Source: an uncultured Chitinophaga sp. (lineage in GTDB: Bacteria > Bacteroidota > Bacteroidia > Chitinophagales > Chitinophagaceae). Taken from it: a stretch of 64,000 bases of DNA. The stretch covers positions 14,728 through 78,727 of the forward strand of contig NZ_CAMLHC010000037.1 of assembly GCF_946479755.1 (NCBI RefSeq). Direction: 5' to 3'. A model generated the notes under the pieces. The model was given only the letters and a program-made list of their open reading frames with translations, was not told where the DNA came from and searched no databases. Below are positions 27,439-35,698 of this stretch, in pieces (positions within the stretch are counted from its first letter, which is position 1; each line of letters opens with the position of its first letter). A program made the translations under genes and the position numbers.

Positions 27439-27846
27439 ATGATCAGTTTACACCATTTAAAAACCGGAGATACGGTCATTACCAGTTACGGAGGTGTAGA
27501 GAAACCGGGGAAGATTCTGCAGGTGGATCATGAGGACAAAAAAGTGCTTGTGGCCACCGACAATGACACGAATGAGTTTTGGTACGATCTCGACAACCTG
27601 TACTCCATTCCGATGGATGAGGCTACCTTACTCAGATTGCAGTTCCATCTGGACGCTAACCAGTCCGGTAATGGCAAAGGCCAGTTGTACGTCCGGGGAC
27701 CATTCTCCGTACGCATACACGAACCGGGCAATCAGCCCCTGCTTCAGTTGCACTACCGCGACGAAACGAGGAACCTGAACGCGCCCATTACCCTGAACGA
27801 GCTGCAAAACCATTATCACGGTATGACCAATTTCCACCTGGAATAA
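27439..27846 (+). CDS. Conserved-looking protein of unknown function
   Basis: 135 residues, no signal peptide and no membrane segment. The N-terminal part (HHLKTGDTVITSYGGVEKPGKILQVDHEDKKVLVATD) resembles a small beta-barrel of KOW or SH3 type. The middle (GQLYVRGPFSVRIHEPGNQPLLQLHYRDETRNLN) looks like more beta structure, and the end (TLNELQNHYHGMTNFHLE) is helical. It is acidic and soluble, so cytosolic. Codon use looks like its neighbours and the start follows an AT-rich leader, so I take it as a real gene. It is closed by a very strong hairpin at 27865-27912. I do not recognise the family. Confidence 0.75.
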   Translation: MISLHHLKTGDTVITSYGGVEKPGKILQVDHEDKKVLVATDNDTNEFWYDLDNLYSIPMDEATLLRLQFHLDANQSGNGKGQLYVRGPFSVRIHEPGNQPLLQLHYRDETRNLNAPITLNELQNHYHGMTNFHLE

Positions 27847-27864
27847 ACACCGGAGGAAGCATAT

Positions 27865-27912
27865 ACGACAAAGAGGATGTGACCGGAATACCGGGCACGT
27901 CCTCTTTGTCGT
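27865..27912 (+). terminator. Strong hairpin after the 135-residue gene
   Basis: ACGACAAAGAGGA (27865-27877) pairs perfectly with TCCTCTTTGTCGT (27900-27912). Pairing then continues inward through TGTG/CACG and an inner CCGG/CCGG, giving over 20 bp in all. The T tract is short (GTTTAG). The rest of 27913-28144 is purine-rich, and I see no supported gene in it. Confidence 0.7.
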
Positions 27913-28144
27913 TTAGGGACACCCCTGGCACGCAGGCTGCCAACGGACGATCCATAACTACATGTGGCATACCGGTCGATGACGACGGACAGGGAAGCGG
28001 TAAAATGTCAGAAAAGAGGGCAAAAATGCCTAAAACCGGCAAAACGAAGGTAAAAAGTTGGAAAAAGCAGGAAGCCGGGAAATCCGGGCAACGGGAAATG
28101 TGATGTTAAAGAAAGAGAAAAAATCAGGCCGTGGGCCATGCGAA

Positions 28145-28366
28145 TCAGAGGTAGCGTAGGGGATTTCTTCTGGCGTTGAGGATATAGTTTTTCATGTTCA
28201 TCCAGAAAGCGAGGATCATATAAACGATCACAGGCGATCCCATGGTCAGGAAGGTGGCATAGATAAAAAAGAAGCGGATCCGGGAGCTGGCGACACCCAG
28301 TTTTTCACCGATGGCATTGCACACGCCAAAGGCCTTCCATTCCAAAAAGTCTTTTATCCGGTTCAT
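28145..28366 (-). CDS. PspC domain protein
   Basis: 73 residues. A PspC-type small membrane protein: WKAFGVCNAIGEKLGVASSRIRFFFIYATFLTMGSPVIVYMILAFWM is the conserved core (helical start, then a transmembrane helix with a GSPVIVY turn), followed by a basic C-terminal tail (NARRNPLRYL). PspC proteins take part in envelope-stress sensing in Proteobacteria; the role of stand-alone short PspC proteins in Bacteroidota is not settled. Convergent with the 135-residue gene and divergent from aconitase. Confidence 0.88.
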   Translation of the reverse strand: MNRIKDFLEWKAFGVCNAIGEKLGVASSRIRFFFIYATFLTMGSPVIVYMILAFWMNMKNYILNARRNPLRYL

Positions 28367-28614
28367 GTTCCAAATGTATCAAATTCCGGCGGGAAAAACA
28401 AGAGTGGCCGTCACTGCCGTAATTTAACAGGGGAGCGGCGGGAGCGGTCCCGGGAAGCTTTCTTTCAAAAAGGGGGTAAAAATTTAATATAATATTTTTT
28501 AACAATTCTTTTAGAGATGGAGACCAATTTGCCCCGCTTGTTTTTGGGGCGACGGGCCGGGTAAAATTCTGGCGGGATCTTCAGTAATTAATTTAAAAAC
28601 TTGTTGTTTTTAGT

Positions 28615-28622
28615 TAATTTTG
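28615..28622 (+). promoter_or_regulatory. Putative -7 element of aconitase promoter
   Basis: TAATTTTG matches TAnnTTTG, 38 bases before the ATG at 28661. The rest of 28367-28614 is AT-rich with no further feature I can support. Confidence 0.5.
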
Positions 28623-28660
28623 CGTGCAATTTTTAACCGCTCTTAAATTATTTTTTTCCC

Positions 28661-30934
28661 ATGGTGTTTGATATTGACATGATTAAAAAAGTGTATGCGG
28701 CACTACCGGGTAAAGTGGAAGCGACCCGTCAGCTGTTAGGCCGTCCGCTCACACTTGCCGAAAAGATTTTATACGCACACCTGTATGCACCAACTACCAC
28801 GCCTTTTGAAAGAGGCAAATCCTACGTTGAATTTGCGCCGGACCGTGTAGCCATGCAGGATGCAACCGCCCAGATGGCGTTGCTCCAGTTTATGACCGCC
28901 GGCCGCGATAAAGTTGCGGTTCCTTCCACAGTACACTGTGATCACCTTATACAAGCCAAAGTGGGCGCCACACAAGATCTGGCGGCTGCTGTGGACACTA
29001 ATAAAGAAGTTTACGATTTCCTTTCTTCCATCTCTGACAAATACGGCATCGGTTTCTGGAAGCCCGGCGCTGGTATCATCCACCAGGTAGTGCTTGAAAA
29101 CTATGCATTCCCCGGCGGTATGATGATCGGTACCGACTCCCACACCCCGAACGCCGGTGGTCTGGGTATGGTGGCTATCGGTGTTGGCGGTGCTGACGCG
29201 GTAGACGTGATGGCCGGCCTGCCCTGGGAGCTGAAAATGCCGAAACTGATCGGTGTGAAGCTGACAGGCAAAATGAGCGGCTGGACATCTGCCAAAGACG
29301 TGATCCTGAAAGTAGCGGGTATCCTGACCGTAAAAGGCGGTACCGGTGCTATCGTGGAATACTTCGGCGAAGGTGCTGACAGCCTGAGCGCTACCGGTAA
29401 AGGCACTATCTGTAACATGGGTGCTGAAATCGGTGCTACCTGCTCCCTGTTTGCTTACGACAGCAAAATGGCTGACTACCTGAAAGTAACCAGCAGAGCT
29501 GAAGTAGCCGCCCTGGCCGACGGTGTGAAAGAGCACCTGCGTCCGGACGTGGAAGTATACGCAGAACCTGCGAAATACTACGATCAGGTGATCGAAATCA
29601 ACCTCGACGAACTGGAACCTCATGTAAACGGTCCCTTCACTCCGGACCTGGCATGGCCTATCTCCAAATTCGCACAGGCGATCAAAGAAAACAACTGGCC
29701 TGAAAAGCTGGAAGTAGCCCTGATCGGTTCCTGCACCAACTCTTCCTACGAAGACATCTCCCGCTCCGCTTCCCTGGCTAAACAAGCCATCGACAAGCAG
29801 CTGGACATGAAATCCGAATTCACCATCACACCAGGTTCTGAACTGGTGCGTTATACCATCGAAAGAGACGGTCTGCTCTCTACCTTCGACCAGGTAGGCG
29901 GTGTAGTGCTGGCAAACGCCTGCGGTCCCTGCATCGGTCAATGGGCCCGTCACATCGACGATCCTAACCGTAAGAACTCCATCATCACTTCCTTCAACCG
30001 TAACTTCGCGAAAAGAAACGACGGCCTGGCTTCTACCCACGCTTTCGTAGCTTCTCCTGAAATCGTGACAGCGCTGGCCATTGCAGGTGACCTCACCTTC
30101 AACCCGCTGACTGACACCCTGAAAAACAAAAACGGTGAAGACGTGAAACTGGACGAACCTACCGGTTTTGAACTGCCGGTAAAAGGTTTCGCAGTAGACG
30201 ACGCCGGTTACCAGGCTCCCGCCGAAGACGGTAGCAAAGTACAGGTGATCGTATCCCCTACTTCCGACCGTCTGCAGCTGCTGGAAGCATTCCCTGCATG
30301 GGAAGGCACAGACCTGAAAGGCCTGAAACTCCTCATCAAAGCAAAAGGAAAATGTACCACTGACCACATCTCCATGGCCGGCCCATGGTTGAAATACCGC
30401 GGTCACCTGGACAATATCTCCAACAACATGCTGATCGGCGCGGTAAACGCGTTCAACGATAAAACAGATACCGTTAAGAACTCCCTGACAGGTGAATACG
30501 GTGCTGTTCCGGCTACCATGCGTGCCTACAAAGCTGCCGGCCTCGGTGCGGTAGTAGTAGGCGACGAAAACTACGGTGAAGGCTCCAGCCGCGAACACGC
30601 TGCCATGGAACCCCGCCACCTCGGCGTTCGTGCCATCCTGGTGAAATCTTTCGCCCGTATCCACGAAACCAACCTGAAAAAACAAGGTATGCTGGGTCTG
30701 ACCTTCGCTAACAAAGAAGATTACGACAAAATCCAGGAAGATGACCTGATCGATATCGTTGGCCTGACCACCTTCACTCCGGGTAAACCGCTCTCCGTGG
30801 TACTCCACCACAAAGACGGCAGCACCGATGAATTCGCTGTAAACCACACTTACAACGAACAACAGATCGAGTGGTTCAAAGCCGGCGGCGCCCTGAACGT
30901 AATCCGTGCAGAAGCAGCCAAAAACAAAAAATAA
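28661..30934 (+). CDS. acn: Aconitate hydratase
   Basis: 757 residues, the mitochondrial-type aconitase length. It interconverts citrate and isocitrate in the TCA cycle using a [4Fe-4S] cluster. The cluster ligands are visible as Cys358 in GSCTNSS and Cys421/Cys424 in ACGPCIGQW. Other signatures: [43 protein letters not shown], the swivel-domain [18 protein letters not shown], and [22 protein letters not shown] with the catalytic Ser. High use of preferred codons (CTG, GGT, AAA) fits strong expression. It is monocistronic, with two hairpins after the stop. Confidence 0.98.
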   Translation: MVFDIDMIKKVYAALPGKVEATRQLLGRPLTLAEKILYAHLYAPTTTPFERGKSYVEFAPDRVAMQDATAQMALLQFMTAGRDKVAVPSTVHCDHLIQAKVGATQDLAAAVDTNKEVYDFLSSISDKYGIGFWKPGAGIIHQVVLENYAFPGGMMIGTDSHTPNAGGLGMVAIGVGGADAVDVMAGLPWELKMPKLIGVKLTGKMSGWTSAKDVILKVAGILTVKGGTGAIVEYFGEGADSLSATGKGTICNMGAEIGATCSLFAYDSKMADYLKVTSRAEVAALADGVKEHLRPDVEVYAEPAKYYDQVIEINLDELEPHVNGPFTPDLAWPISKFAQAIKENNWPEKLEVALIGSCTNSSYEDISRSASLAKQAIDKQLDMKSEFTITPGSELVRYTIERDGLLSTFDQVGGVVLANACGPCIGQWARHIDDPNRKNSIITSFNRNFAKRNDGLASTHAFVASPEIVTALAIAGDLTFNPLTDTLKNKNGEDVKLDEPTGFELPVKGFAVDDAGYQAPAEDGSKVQVIVSPTSDRLQLLEAFPAWEGTDLKGLKLLIKAKGKCTTDHISMAGPWLKYRGHLDNISNNMLIGAVNAFNDKTDTVKNSLTGEYGAVPATMRAYKAAGLGAVVVGDENYGEGSSREHAAMEPRHLGVRAILVKSFARIHETNLKKQGMLGLTFANKEDYDKIQEDDLIDIVGLTTFTPGKPLSVVLHHKDGSTDEFAVNHTYNEQQIEWFKAGGALNVIRAEAAKNKK

Positions 30935-30992
30935 TTCAACCTACGGTTGAATAAAATACACAGGGAACGGGCAGAACTTTCTGCCCGTTTTT
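30935..30992 (+). terminator. Tandem hairpins after aconitase
   Basis: TTCAACC-TAC-GGTTGAA (30935-30951) begins immediately after the stop codon. A second hairpin, AACGGGCAG (30966-30974) with CTGCCCGTT (30981-30989), runs into TTTTTC and TTTTT and is the likely intrinsic terminator. Confidence 0.8.
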
Positions 30993-31024
30993 CTTTTTAA
31001 ATTGCCCCGGTAAATCGTACCCAT

Positions 31025-31654
31025 ATGTCCATCCCCGTTATCAGCGAAAGCTGGACCCGGCTGAATCACGCATATACTGCCGACACAACCCTCGTTCAAA
31101 AAACCCTCGCGGACATCCTGGCCGCCTACCAGGCGCCGGAAAGGCACTATCATAACCTGCAGCACATCGCCCAGCTGCTGACGCTGCACCACACCTACGC
31201 CGGTCAACTGAAAGCGCCGGATACCGTGTTATATGCCATCTTCTTTCACGATATGGTATACGATGTACAGCAGCACGACAACGAACAACAAAGTGCCCTG
31301 GCCGCCGGGGAATACCTCCGGCAGACCCGCTTTCCCGCGGCGGACATCAATGCCGTAGAGGAATTTATCGTGGCTACGCAGACGCACGTCAACACCTTGC
31401 AGCATTCCGACCTGGATTACTTCCTGGACTTCGACCTCGGGATACTGGGGGCCGCCCCGGAAAACTACCAGGCCTATACGCAACAGATCCGCCGGGAATA
31501 CAGTATCTATCCCGATACCCTGTATCATCCCGGCAGAAAAAAGGTATTACAACATTTTATGGAGATGCCTGCCATCTACCGTACCCCTGAGTTTCGGCAA
31601 TTGTACGAAACTCAGGCCCGGCAAAACATACAGGCAGAAATAGATAACTTATAA
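31025..31654 (+). CDS. HD-domain metal-dependent phosphohydrolase (predicted)
   Basis: 209 residues. It carries HD-superfamily metal-binding motifs: RHYHNLQHIAQLL (His), AIFFHDMVYD (His-Asp pair) and DLDYFLDFDLGILG (distal Asp). The layout matches the group of predicted HD phosphohydrolases exemplified by COG4339; the substrate is unknown, with nucleotides most likely. Soluble, no signal. Nine bases separate it from the LOG-family gene, so the two probably form an operon of nucleotide-handling enzymes (inference). Confidence 0.85.
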   Translation: MSIPVISESWTRLNHAYTADTTLVQKTLADILAAYQAPERHYHNLQHIAQLLTLHHTYAGQLKAPDTVLYAIFFHDMVYDVQQHDNEQQSALAAGEYLRQTRFPAADINAVEEFIVATQTHVNTLQHSDLDYFLDFDLGILGAAPENYQAYTQQIRREYSIYPDTLYHPGRKKVLQHFMEMPAIYRTPEFRQLYETQARQNIQAEIDNL

Positions 31655-31663
31655 CGGAAACAA

Positions 31664-32251
31664 ATGCATATGAAAAATATCGTCGTTTTTTGCGGATCCA
31701 GCGCCGGCCGGGAGCCGGTGTATATGGAACAGGCCTTTCAACTGGGCGCAGCGCTTGCCCAACGCAACATCGGGCTGGTATACGGCGGCGCCAAAGTAGG
31801 CCTGATGGGCGCAGTAGCTGATGGCGCCCTGCAGGCAGGCGGCAAAGTGACAGGCGTACTGCCTCATTTCCTGCAGCAGAAAGAACTGGCGCATAACGGT
31901 CTCACCGACCTGATACTGGTAGACACCATGCACGAACGCAAAACCAAAATGAATGAGCTGGCAGACGGCGTGATTGCGCTGCCAGGCGGCTTCGGCACCA
32001 TGGAGGAATTATTTGAAATGCTGACATGGGGCCAACTGGGGCTGCATCAGAAACCCATTGGACTGCTCAATGTAAACGGTTTTTACGACGCCCTGCATCA
32101 ACTGTCGCAAACCATGACGGATAAAGGCTTCCTTTCGGCTGCCAATCGTGATATGCTGCTGTACAGCGACCGGATCGACGACCTGCTGGTGAAGATGGAA
32201 CAATACCAGCCGGTGGACAAACCGAAATGGATTACGCCGGCGCAAAGCTAG
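31664..32251 (+). CDS. LOG-family protein (TIGR00730)
   Basis: 195 residues. It has a Rossmann-like lysine-decarboxylase-like fold with the diagnostic PGGFGTMEELFEMLTWGQLG. Earlier motifs are VFCGSSAGREPVY, LVYGGAKVGLMGAVADGAL and HERKTKMNELADG. Characterised members hydrolyse N6-modified or ordinary nucleoside 5'-monophosphates to free base and ribose 5-phosphate; many annotations call the family cytokinin riboside 5'-monophosphate phosphoribohydrolase. Two in-frame ATG codons are close (31664, 31670). It lies 9 bases after the HD-domain gene. Confidence 0.9.
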   Translation: MHMKNIVVFCGSSAGREPVYMEQAFQLGAALAQRNIGLVYGGAKVGLMGAVADGALQAGGKVTGVLPHFLQQKELAHNGLTDLILVDTMHERKTKMNELADGVIALPGGFGTMEELFEMLTWGQLGLHQKPIGLLNVNGFYDALHQLSQTMTDKGFLSAANRDMLLYSDRIDDLLVKMEQYQPVDKPKWITPAQS

Positions 32252-32362
32252 ACACGCAAAGCGGGAAAGGGAGCAAAGAGGCTAAGGAGCGGAGATCGAA
32301 CGGAGATTAAGCGGAGGGGCTCGCAAAGGCCCTAAGCAGCAAAGGAGCAAAGGAGCAAAGGC
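32252..32362. repeat. Purine-rich spacer with 8-nt tandem repeats
   Basis: About 110 bases, almost pyrimidine-free on the plus strand. They are built of words such as GCAAAG, GGAGATTAAGCGGAG and, at 32339-32362, three tandem copies of the 8-mer GCAAAGGA (the last one GCAAAGGC). It separates convergent genes. The words GCGGAGATC and GGAGATTA also occur in the hairpin at 13981-14069, so this may be a related repeat without the inverted arm. Confidence 0.6.
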
Positions 32363-32372
32363 ATTTTGTTCC

Positions 32373-33464
32373 CTATATTTCATCCTTTGTGCTCTTTTCT
32401 GTCTTTATATATCCATTGCTACCCCAGAGCGGTTTCTTTAGCGCGAACCGGCGGACGAGGCTCACCCTGAAATTGCCCGTACCGAAGGCCTGATAGGTGT
32501 TTGGTACCGGCATTTTGCTGCGGGTGGTCATGCCCACATAGTGGATACCCGCAAAATAACGGCTGGAGTTGTATCCCAGCGACGCCCTTACCGTATTACT
32601 GAACTGAACGCCCACGCTGTGGCCAACATCGCCATTGTCGTAGTGCAGTCCTGTTTTAGCCGCCCCGATGCCGGTGGTCACCGACAGGGAGAGGAAAAAA
32701 TGGCTCCGGTAAACAAACGTATGTGCGTAGCCTACATTGGCTGCCAGGCTGGCGATGCCGCTTTTGTAGTAGTGCTGGTCCCGCAGGAAAGTGGTATCCT
32801 CTATATTGGAAGGCACGAGGGAAGAGTCGCCCTTGATGTTTGCCAGGAAAAACTCTCCGCCGAGGATAAAGGACCCGGCACTTTTTTTCTGATATTCATT
32901 TTGCAGGTTAGGTGCGCGGTAGGAGAACCTTTTGTCGTTAAAAATATACTGTACGTTCATCCCCAGCGCCCTGTTGCGGATATCCGGCCGTTGCGGATAC
33001 GGGTTTTGTCTCGCATATTCTTTGCCGAAAACCTTCTCCGGGTTGGCGATATAATATCCCCTGTAAGACTGTCCGTAAAAATCGACCACCAGCTTACGCA
33101 GGTATATGTGAGACTGCAGATCGATATACCGGGTGCTGCCGTATTTATCGTTCTGCCTGTTGATAAAAGGGAAGTTAAACCCCAGGTTGATGCCGATAAA
33201 GCGGTAATTGGCGCCTATCCCTATGTTGAAGGGGGTATTGGGGCGATAGAGTATATCTTTCTTTTGTTTTCTGTCGATGATATCGTATTTCGTGTATTTA
33301 CGCGAGCCATAAAGCCGGAAGGTGATATCTTCCGTATGATCTTCAATGTAGGCGGTGTCGTTATCAGTGTGCAGCCATTTGAAGAATTTCCCCTGGGCAG
33401 CTGCTGTTACCGTGCATCCGCATAGTATTGCCAATATTACTAAAGTGCATTTGATCATAAACAT
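32373..33464 (-). CDS. DUF4421 outer-membrane protein
   Basis: 363 residues with a signal peptide (MIKCTLVILAILCGCTVTAAAQG; ATG codons at 33464 and 33458 are both possible). The body, FYGSRKYTKYDIIDRKQKK... then IGIGANYRFIGINLGFNFPFIN, with many aromatic alternating strands, fits DUF4421, a Bacteroidota family of predicted outer-membrane barrels of unknown function. The tail FRVSLVRRFALKKPLWGSNGYIKTEKSTKDEI extends past the last strand. It follows the YfcE-type phosphoesterase on the same strand after 29 bases. Confidence 0.85.
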   Translation of the reverse strand: MFMIKCTLVILAILCGCTVTAAAQGKFFKWLHTDNDTAYIEDHTEDITFRLYGSRKYTKYDIIDRKQKKDILYRPNTPFNIGIGANYRFIGINLGFNFPFINRQNDKYGSTRYIDLQSHIYLRKLVVDFYGQSYRGYYIANPEKVFGKEYARQNPYPQRPDIRNRALGMNVQYIFNDKRFSYRAPNLQNEYQKKSAGSFILGGEFFLANIKGDSSLVPSNIEDTTFLRDQHYYKSGIASLAANVGYAHTFVYRSHFFLSLSVTTGIGAAKTGLHYDNGDVGHSVGVQFSNTVRASLGYNSSRYFAGIHYVGMTTRSKMPVPNTYQAFGTGNFRVSLVRRFALKKPLWGSNGYIKTEKSTKDEI

Positions 33465-33493
33465 TTTTTACAGTTACAGGTCCATACAGGGGG

Positions 33494-33985
33494 TTAACCG
33501 GGTAATTCAATCACTTCCAGTTGTTCGATACGGCCCTGATCGAGCCGGAACCGGAGCAGAGTCTTTACTTTATGCCATCCTTGCTGGCCACAGGCGCCCG
33601 GGTTCATATGTAACAATTGCAATGCCGGGTCCGGCATTACTTTTAAAATATGGGAGTGCCCGCAAATAAAGAGTTTAGGCGGATTCTTTTTCAGTATTTC
33701 CCGGACACCGGGGGCATATTTCCCCGGATAGCCGCCAATATGGGTCATTAACACCTCTACCCCTTCCACAGTGAAGCGCAGCGTTTCCGGATAACGGATA
33801 CGGATATCCGCTCCGTCGATATTGCCATAAACAGCCCTGAAAGGCTTGAAAGCTTCCAGCTGGTCTGCCAGTGCAACGTTGCCGATATCGCCTGCATGCC
33901 ATACCTCATCTACTTCTTCAAAATATTTAAACAGCTGTGGATGCAGATAACTGTGCGTATCTGACATTAACCCGATTTTTTTCAA
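33494..33985 (-). CDS. YfcE/MJ0936-family phosphodiesterase
   Basis: 163 residues. It is a small calcineurin-like phosphoesterase: KKIGLMSDTHSYLHP (first metal site), VWHAGDIGN, VYGNIDGADIR, LMTHIGGYPG and FICGHSHILKV. Family members hydrolyse phosphodiesters in vitro; the natural substrate is unknown. Translation appears to start at TTG (33985): it gives the standard family N-terminus, and the frame has a stop a few codons upstream with no ATG between. It is divergent from purU with only 46 bases between, so their promoters overlap. Confidence 0.92.
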   Translation of the reverse strand: MKKIGLMSDTHSYLHPQLFKYFEEVDEVWHAGDIGNVALADQLEAFKPFRAVYGNIDGADIRIRYPETLRFTVEGVEVLMTHIGGYPGKYAPGVREILKKNPPKLFICGHSHILKVMPDPALQLLHMNPGACGQQGWHKVKTLLRFRLDQGRIEQLEVIELPG

Positions 33986-34031
33986 CGGAAATACTTTATA
34001 GCTTTATATGATTATTTTTTATTTTAGATCT

Positions 34032-34898
34032 ATGCAAAAGCCCCCTGTACAAACGATCGCCTGCCTTTTGATATGTTGTCCTGACCGGCCCGGTATTGTG
34101 GCCGGTGTGTCCATGTTTTTTTTTCAACTCGGTGCAAATATACTCGATGCGAGCCAACACAGTACCGATCCGCGTGAAGGATTGTTTTTCATGCGTATGG
34201 AGATACAGCTGGACATCGCTGACAGGGCGGGGCTGGAACAGTCTTTCCAGGAAAAAGTGGCTACGCCGCTGGCCATGGAGTGGCAGCTTCATTACAGCGA
34301 TCAGCGCAAGAAAATGGCCATTATGGTTTCCTCCTACGACCATTGCCTGATGGAGCTGCTGTGGCGCTGGCGTAACGGCGAACTGGCGGTAGACATCCCG
34401 GTGGTGATCTCTAATCATACCCGGCTGGAGAAAGAATGCACCCTGCTGGACATCCCGTTCCACTATCTGCCGGTCAACGCCGGCAACAAAGCCGAACAGG
34501 AACAGGCAGCCATCGGCCTGCTGGAGCAGCACCAAGTGGATTTTACCGTGCTGGCCCGTTACATGCAGATCCTTTCGCCCCGTTTCGTAGGGCTGTACCC
34601 CCAACGGATCATCAACATACATCACTCCTTTCTCCCCGCATTCGCCGGCGCGCGTCCATACCTCAACGCCTACACGCGGGGGGTGAAACTGATCGGCGCC
34701 ACCGCCCACTACGTTACCAACGAGCTGGACGAAGGTCCGATCATTGAGCAGGACGTAGCCCGCGTAAGCCACAAGCACTCGGTAGACGACCTTGTGATGC
34801 TGGGCCGGGACATAGAACGGCAGGTACTCACCCGCGCCGTTAAAGCCCATATCGAAAACAGGGTGATTGTGCATGGTAATAAGACAATCGTGTTTTAA
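34032..34898 (+). CDS. purU: Formyltetrahydrofolate deformylase
   Basis: 288 residues from the ATG at 34032; an earlier ATG at 34008 would add eight residues not typical of the family. An N-terminal ACT domain (IACLLICCPDRPGIVAGVSMFFFQLGANI) is followed by a formyltransferase-fold domain with NHTRLEKECTLLDIPFHYLP, LARYMQILSP, INIHHSFLPAFAGARPY, GATAHYVTNELDEGPIIEQDV and SVDDLVMLGRDIERQVLTRAV. It releases formate from 10-formyl-THF, balancing one-carbon pools and supplying formate for PurT-type purine synthesis. It ends at a bidirectional terminator. Confidence 0.96.
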   Translation: MQKPPVQTIACLLICCPDRPGIVAGVSMFFFQLGANILDASQHSTDPREGLFFMRMEIQLDIADRAGLEQSFQEKVATPLAMEWQLHYSDQRKKMAIMVSSYDHCLMELLWRWRNGELAVDIPVVISNHTRLEKECTLLDIPFHYLPVNAGNKAEQEQAAIGLLEQHQVDFTVLARYMQILSPRFVGLYPQRIINIHHSFLPAFAGARPYLNAYTRGVKLIGATAHYVTNELDEGPIIEQDVARVSHKHSVDDLVMLGRDIERQVLTRAVKAHIENRVIVHGNKTIVF

Positions 34899-34927
34899 AA
34901 TACCCCTATCAAAAGACAGTATATATT

Positions 34928-34965
34928 AAAAATCCCTGCTGATACGATGACCGGCAGGGATTTTT
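34928..34965. terminator. Bidirectional terminator between purU and 35.0-kb gene
   Basis: AAAAATCCCTGC (34928-34939) and GCAGGGATTTTT (34954-34965) form a 12-bp stem with a 14-base loop. Both sides have homopolymer runs suitable for termination of the two convergent genes. Confidence 0.85.
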
Positions 34966-34999
34966 TGTGTATGATCTTTTTATGTCAGACGTCAGATCA

Positions 35000-35593
35000 T
35001 TATTTGTTGATGAACTTCGCCAGTTTCTTTCCTGAAACGGCGTAAGCTTCTTTGATACGTTCACCGGTGTCGAAGTCAAACCCACCGAACATACGGCCGG
35101 GTGCATTATCTACAGAGATTTTAGCCACTGTTTTGCTTTTATTGGCGGTTTCCACGATGAGCACTTCTGCATCGATGTAGGCATTTTTACGCATCACACC
35201 TACGTTGAAGCCCGGCTCCACGAAGGTGGTGTGGAAGATCAGGGTGTATTTCGCATTGGCGTAGTCGCCCACTTTGGTGTCGCTGTTTTCGTTGAAAAGA
35301 GATTCGAAGCTGGGCTCGAAGCGATCTTTACGATCGTTTTTCCAGGCTTTGGCCCAGTTGTCGCCTTTACCGGCTTCCTTCTGATTGTATTCCGCTGTTT
35401 TTTTCTGAATGTAGTCCGCCTCATTATCAAATTTGCCTACTTTCAGCTGATCGTAGGTGAATTCAACATTCACTTGTTTTTCATTTTTCAGGGCAGCCAG
35501 ATCGCCGTCAACCAGCTTGATTTTCTGGGCCATGGCGGGAAGCCCGATCGCAGCCAGCAACACTACTGCCGCCATTTTGGGGATGATTTGCAT
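35000..35593 (-). CDS. Secreted protein of unknown function
   Basis: 197 residues from the ATG at 35593, which opens a signal peptide (MQIIPKMAAVVLLAAIGLPAMAQ). The alternative ATG at 35614 would overlap the -7 promoter element found there, so the shorter start is better. The mature part is Lys- and Asp-rich (DGDLAALKNEKQVNVEFTYDQLKVGKFDNEADYIQKK), with a beta-rich second half (YTLIFHTTFVEPGFNVG, AYIDAEVLIVETANKSKTVAKISVDNAPG). No lipobox, so probably periplasmic. I do not recognise a family. Confidence 0.8.
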   Translation of the reverse strand: MQIIPKMAAVVLLAAIGLPAMAQKIKLVDGDLAALKNEKQVNVEFTYDQLKVGKFDNEADYIQKKTAEYNQKEAGKGDNWAKAWKNDRKDRFEPSFESLFNENSDTKVGDYANAKYTLIFHTTFVEPGFNVGVMRKNAYIDAEVLIVETANKSKTVAKISVDNAPGRMFGGFDFDTGERIKEAYAVSGKKLAKFINK

Positions 35594-35611
35594 AATCGTG
35601 TGGATTTTGGG

Positions 35612-35619
35612 CAAAACTA
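35612..35619 (-). promoter_or_regulatory. Putative -7 element deciding the start of the 35.0-kb gene
   Basis: Read on the minus strand this is TAGTTTTG, a TAnnTTTG match 18 bases upstream of the ATG at 35593. It overlaps the alternative start at 35614, which argues against that start. Confidence 0.55.
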
Positions 35620-35698
35620 TGAAAAGAGAGAAGTATAACCGTGCGTATTTCTACCTATTTTTTCCCGGGCTTCCCCCTTTTTCGTTAACTTTAAGATA

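Noticed and set aside
27879..28103. 74-codon frame after the 135-residue gene
   Set aside because: It starts inside the stable hairpin, is very basic at the end because the DNA is purine-rich, and lacks a promoter or start context.
28769..30862. A 697-codon open frame antisense to aconitase
   Set aside because: Long antisense frames are expected where the sense gene avoids certain codons. It has no plausible start context, a Cys/His/Phe-rich composition and no family motif, while the sense gene is an unambiguous aconitase.
32339..32362. CRISPR-like short repeats
   Set aside because: The units are 8 bases, directly tandem and without spacers; no cas genes are present in the window.
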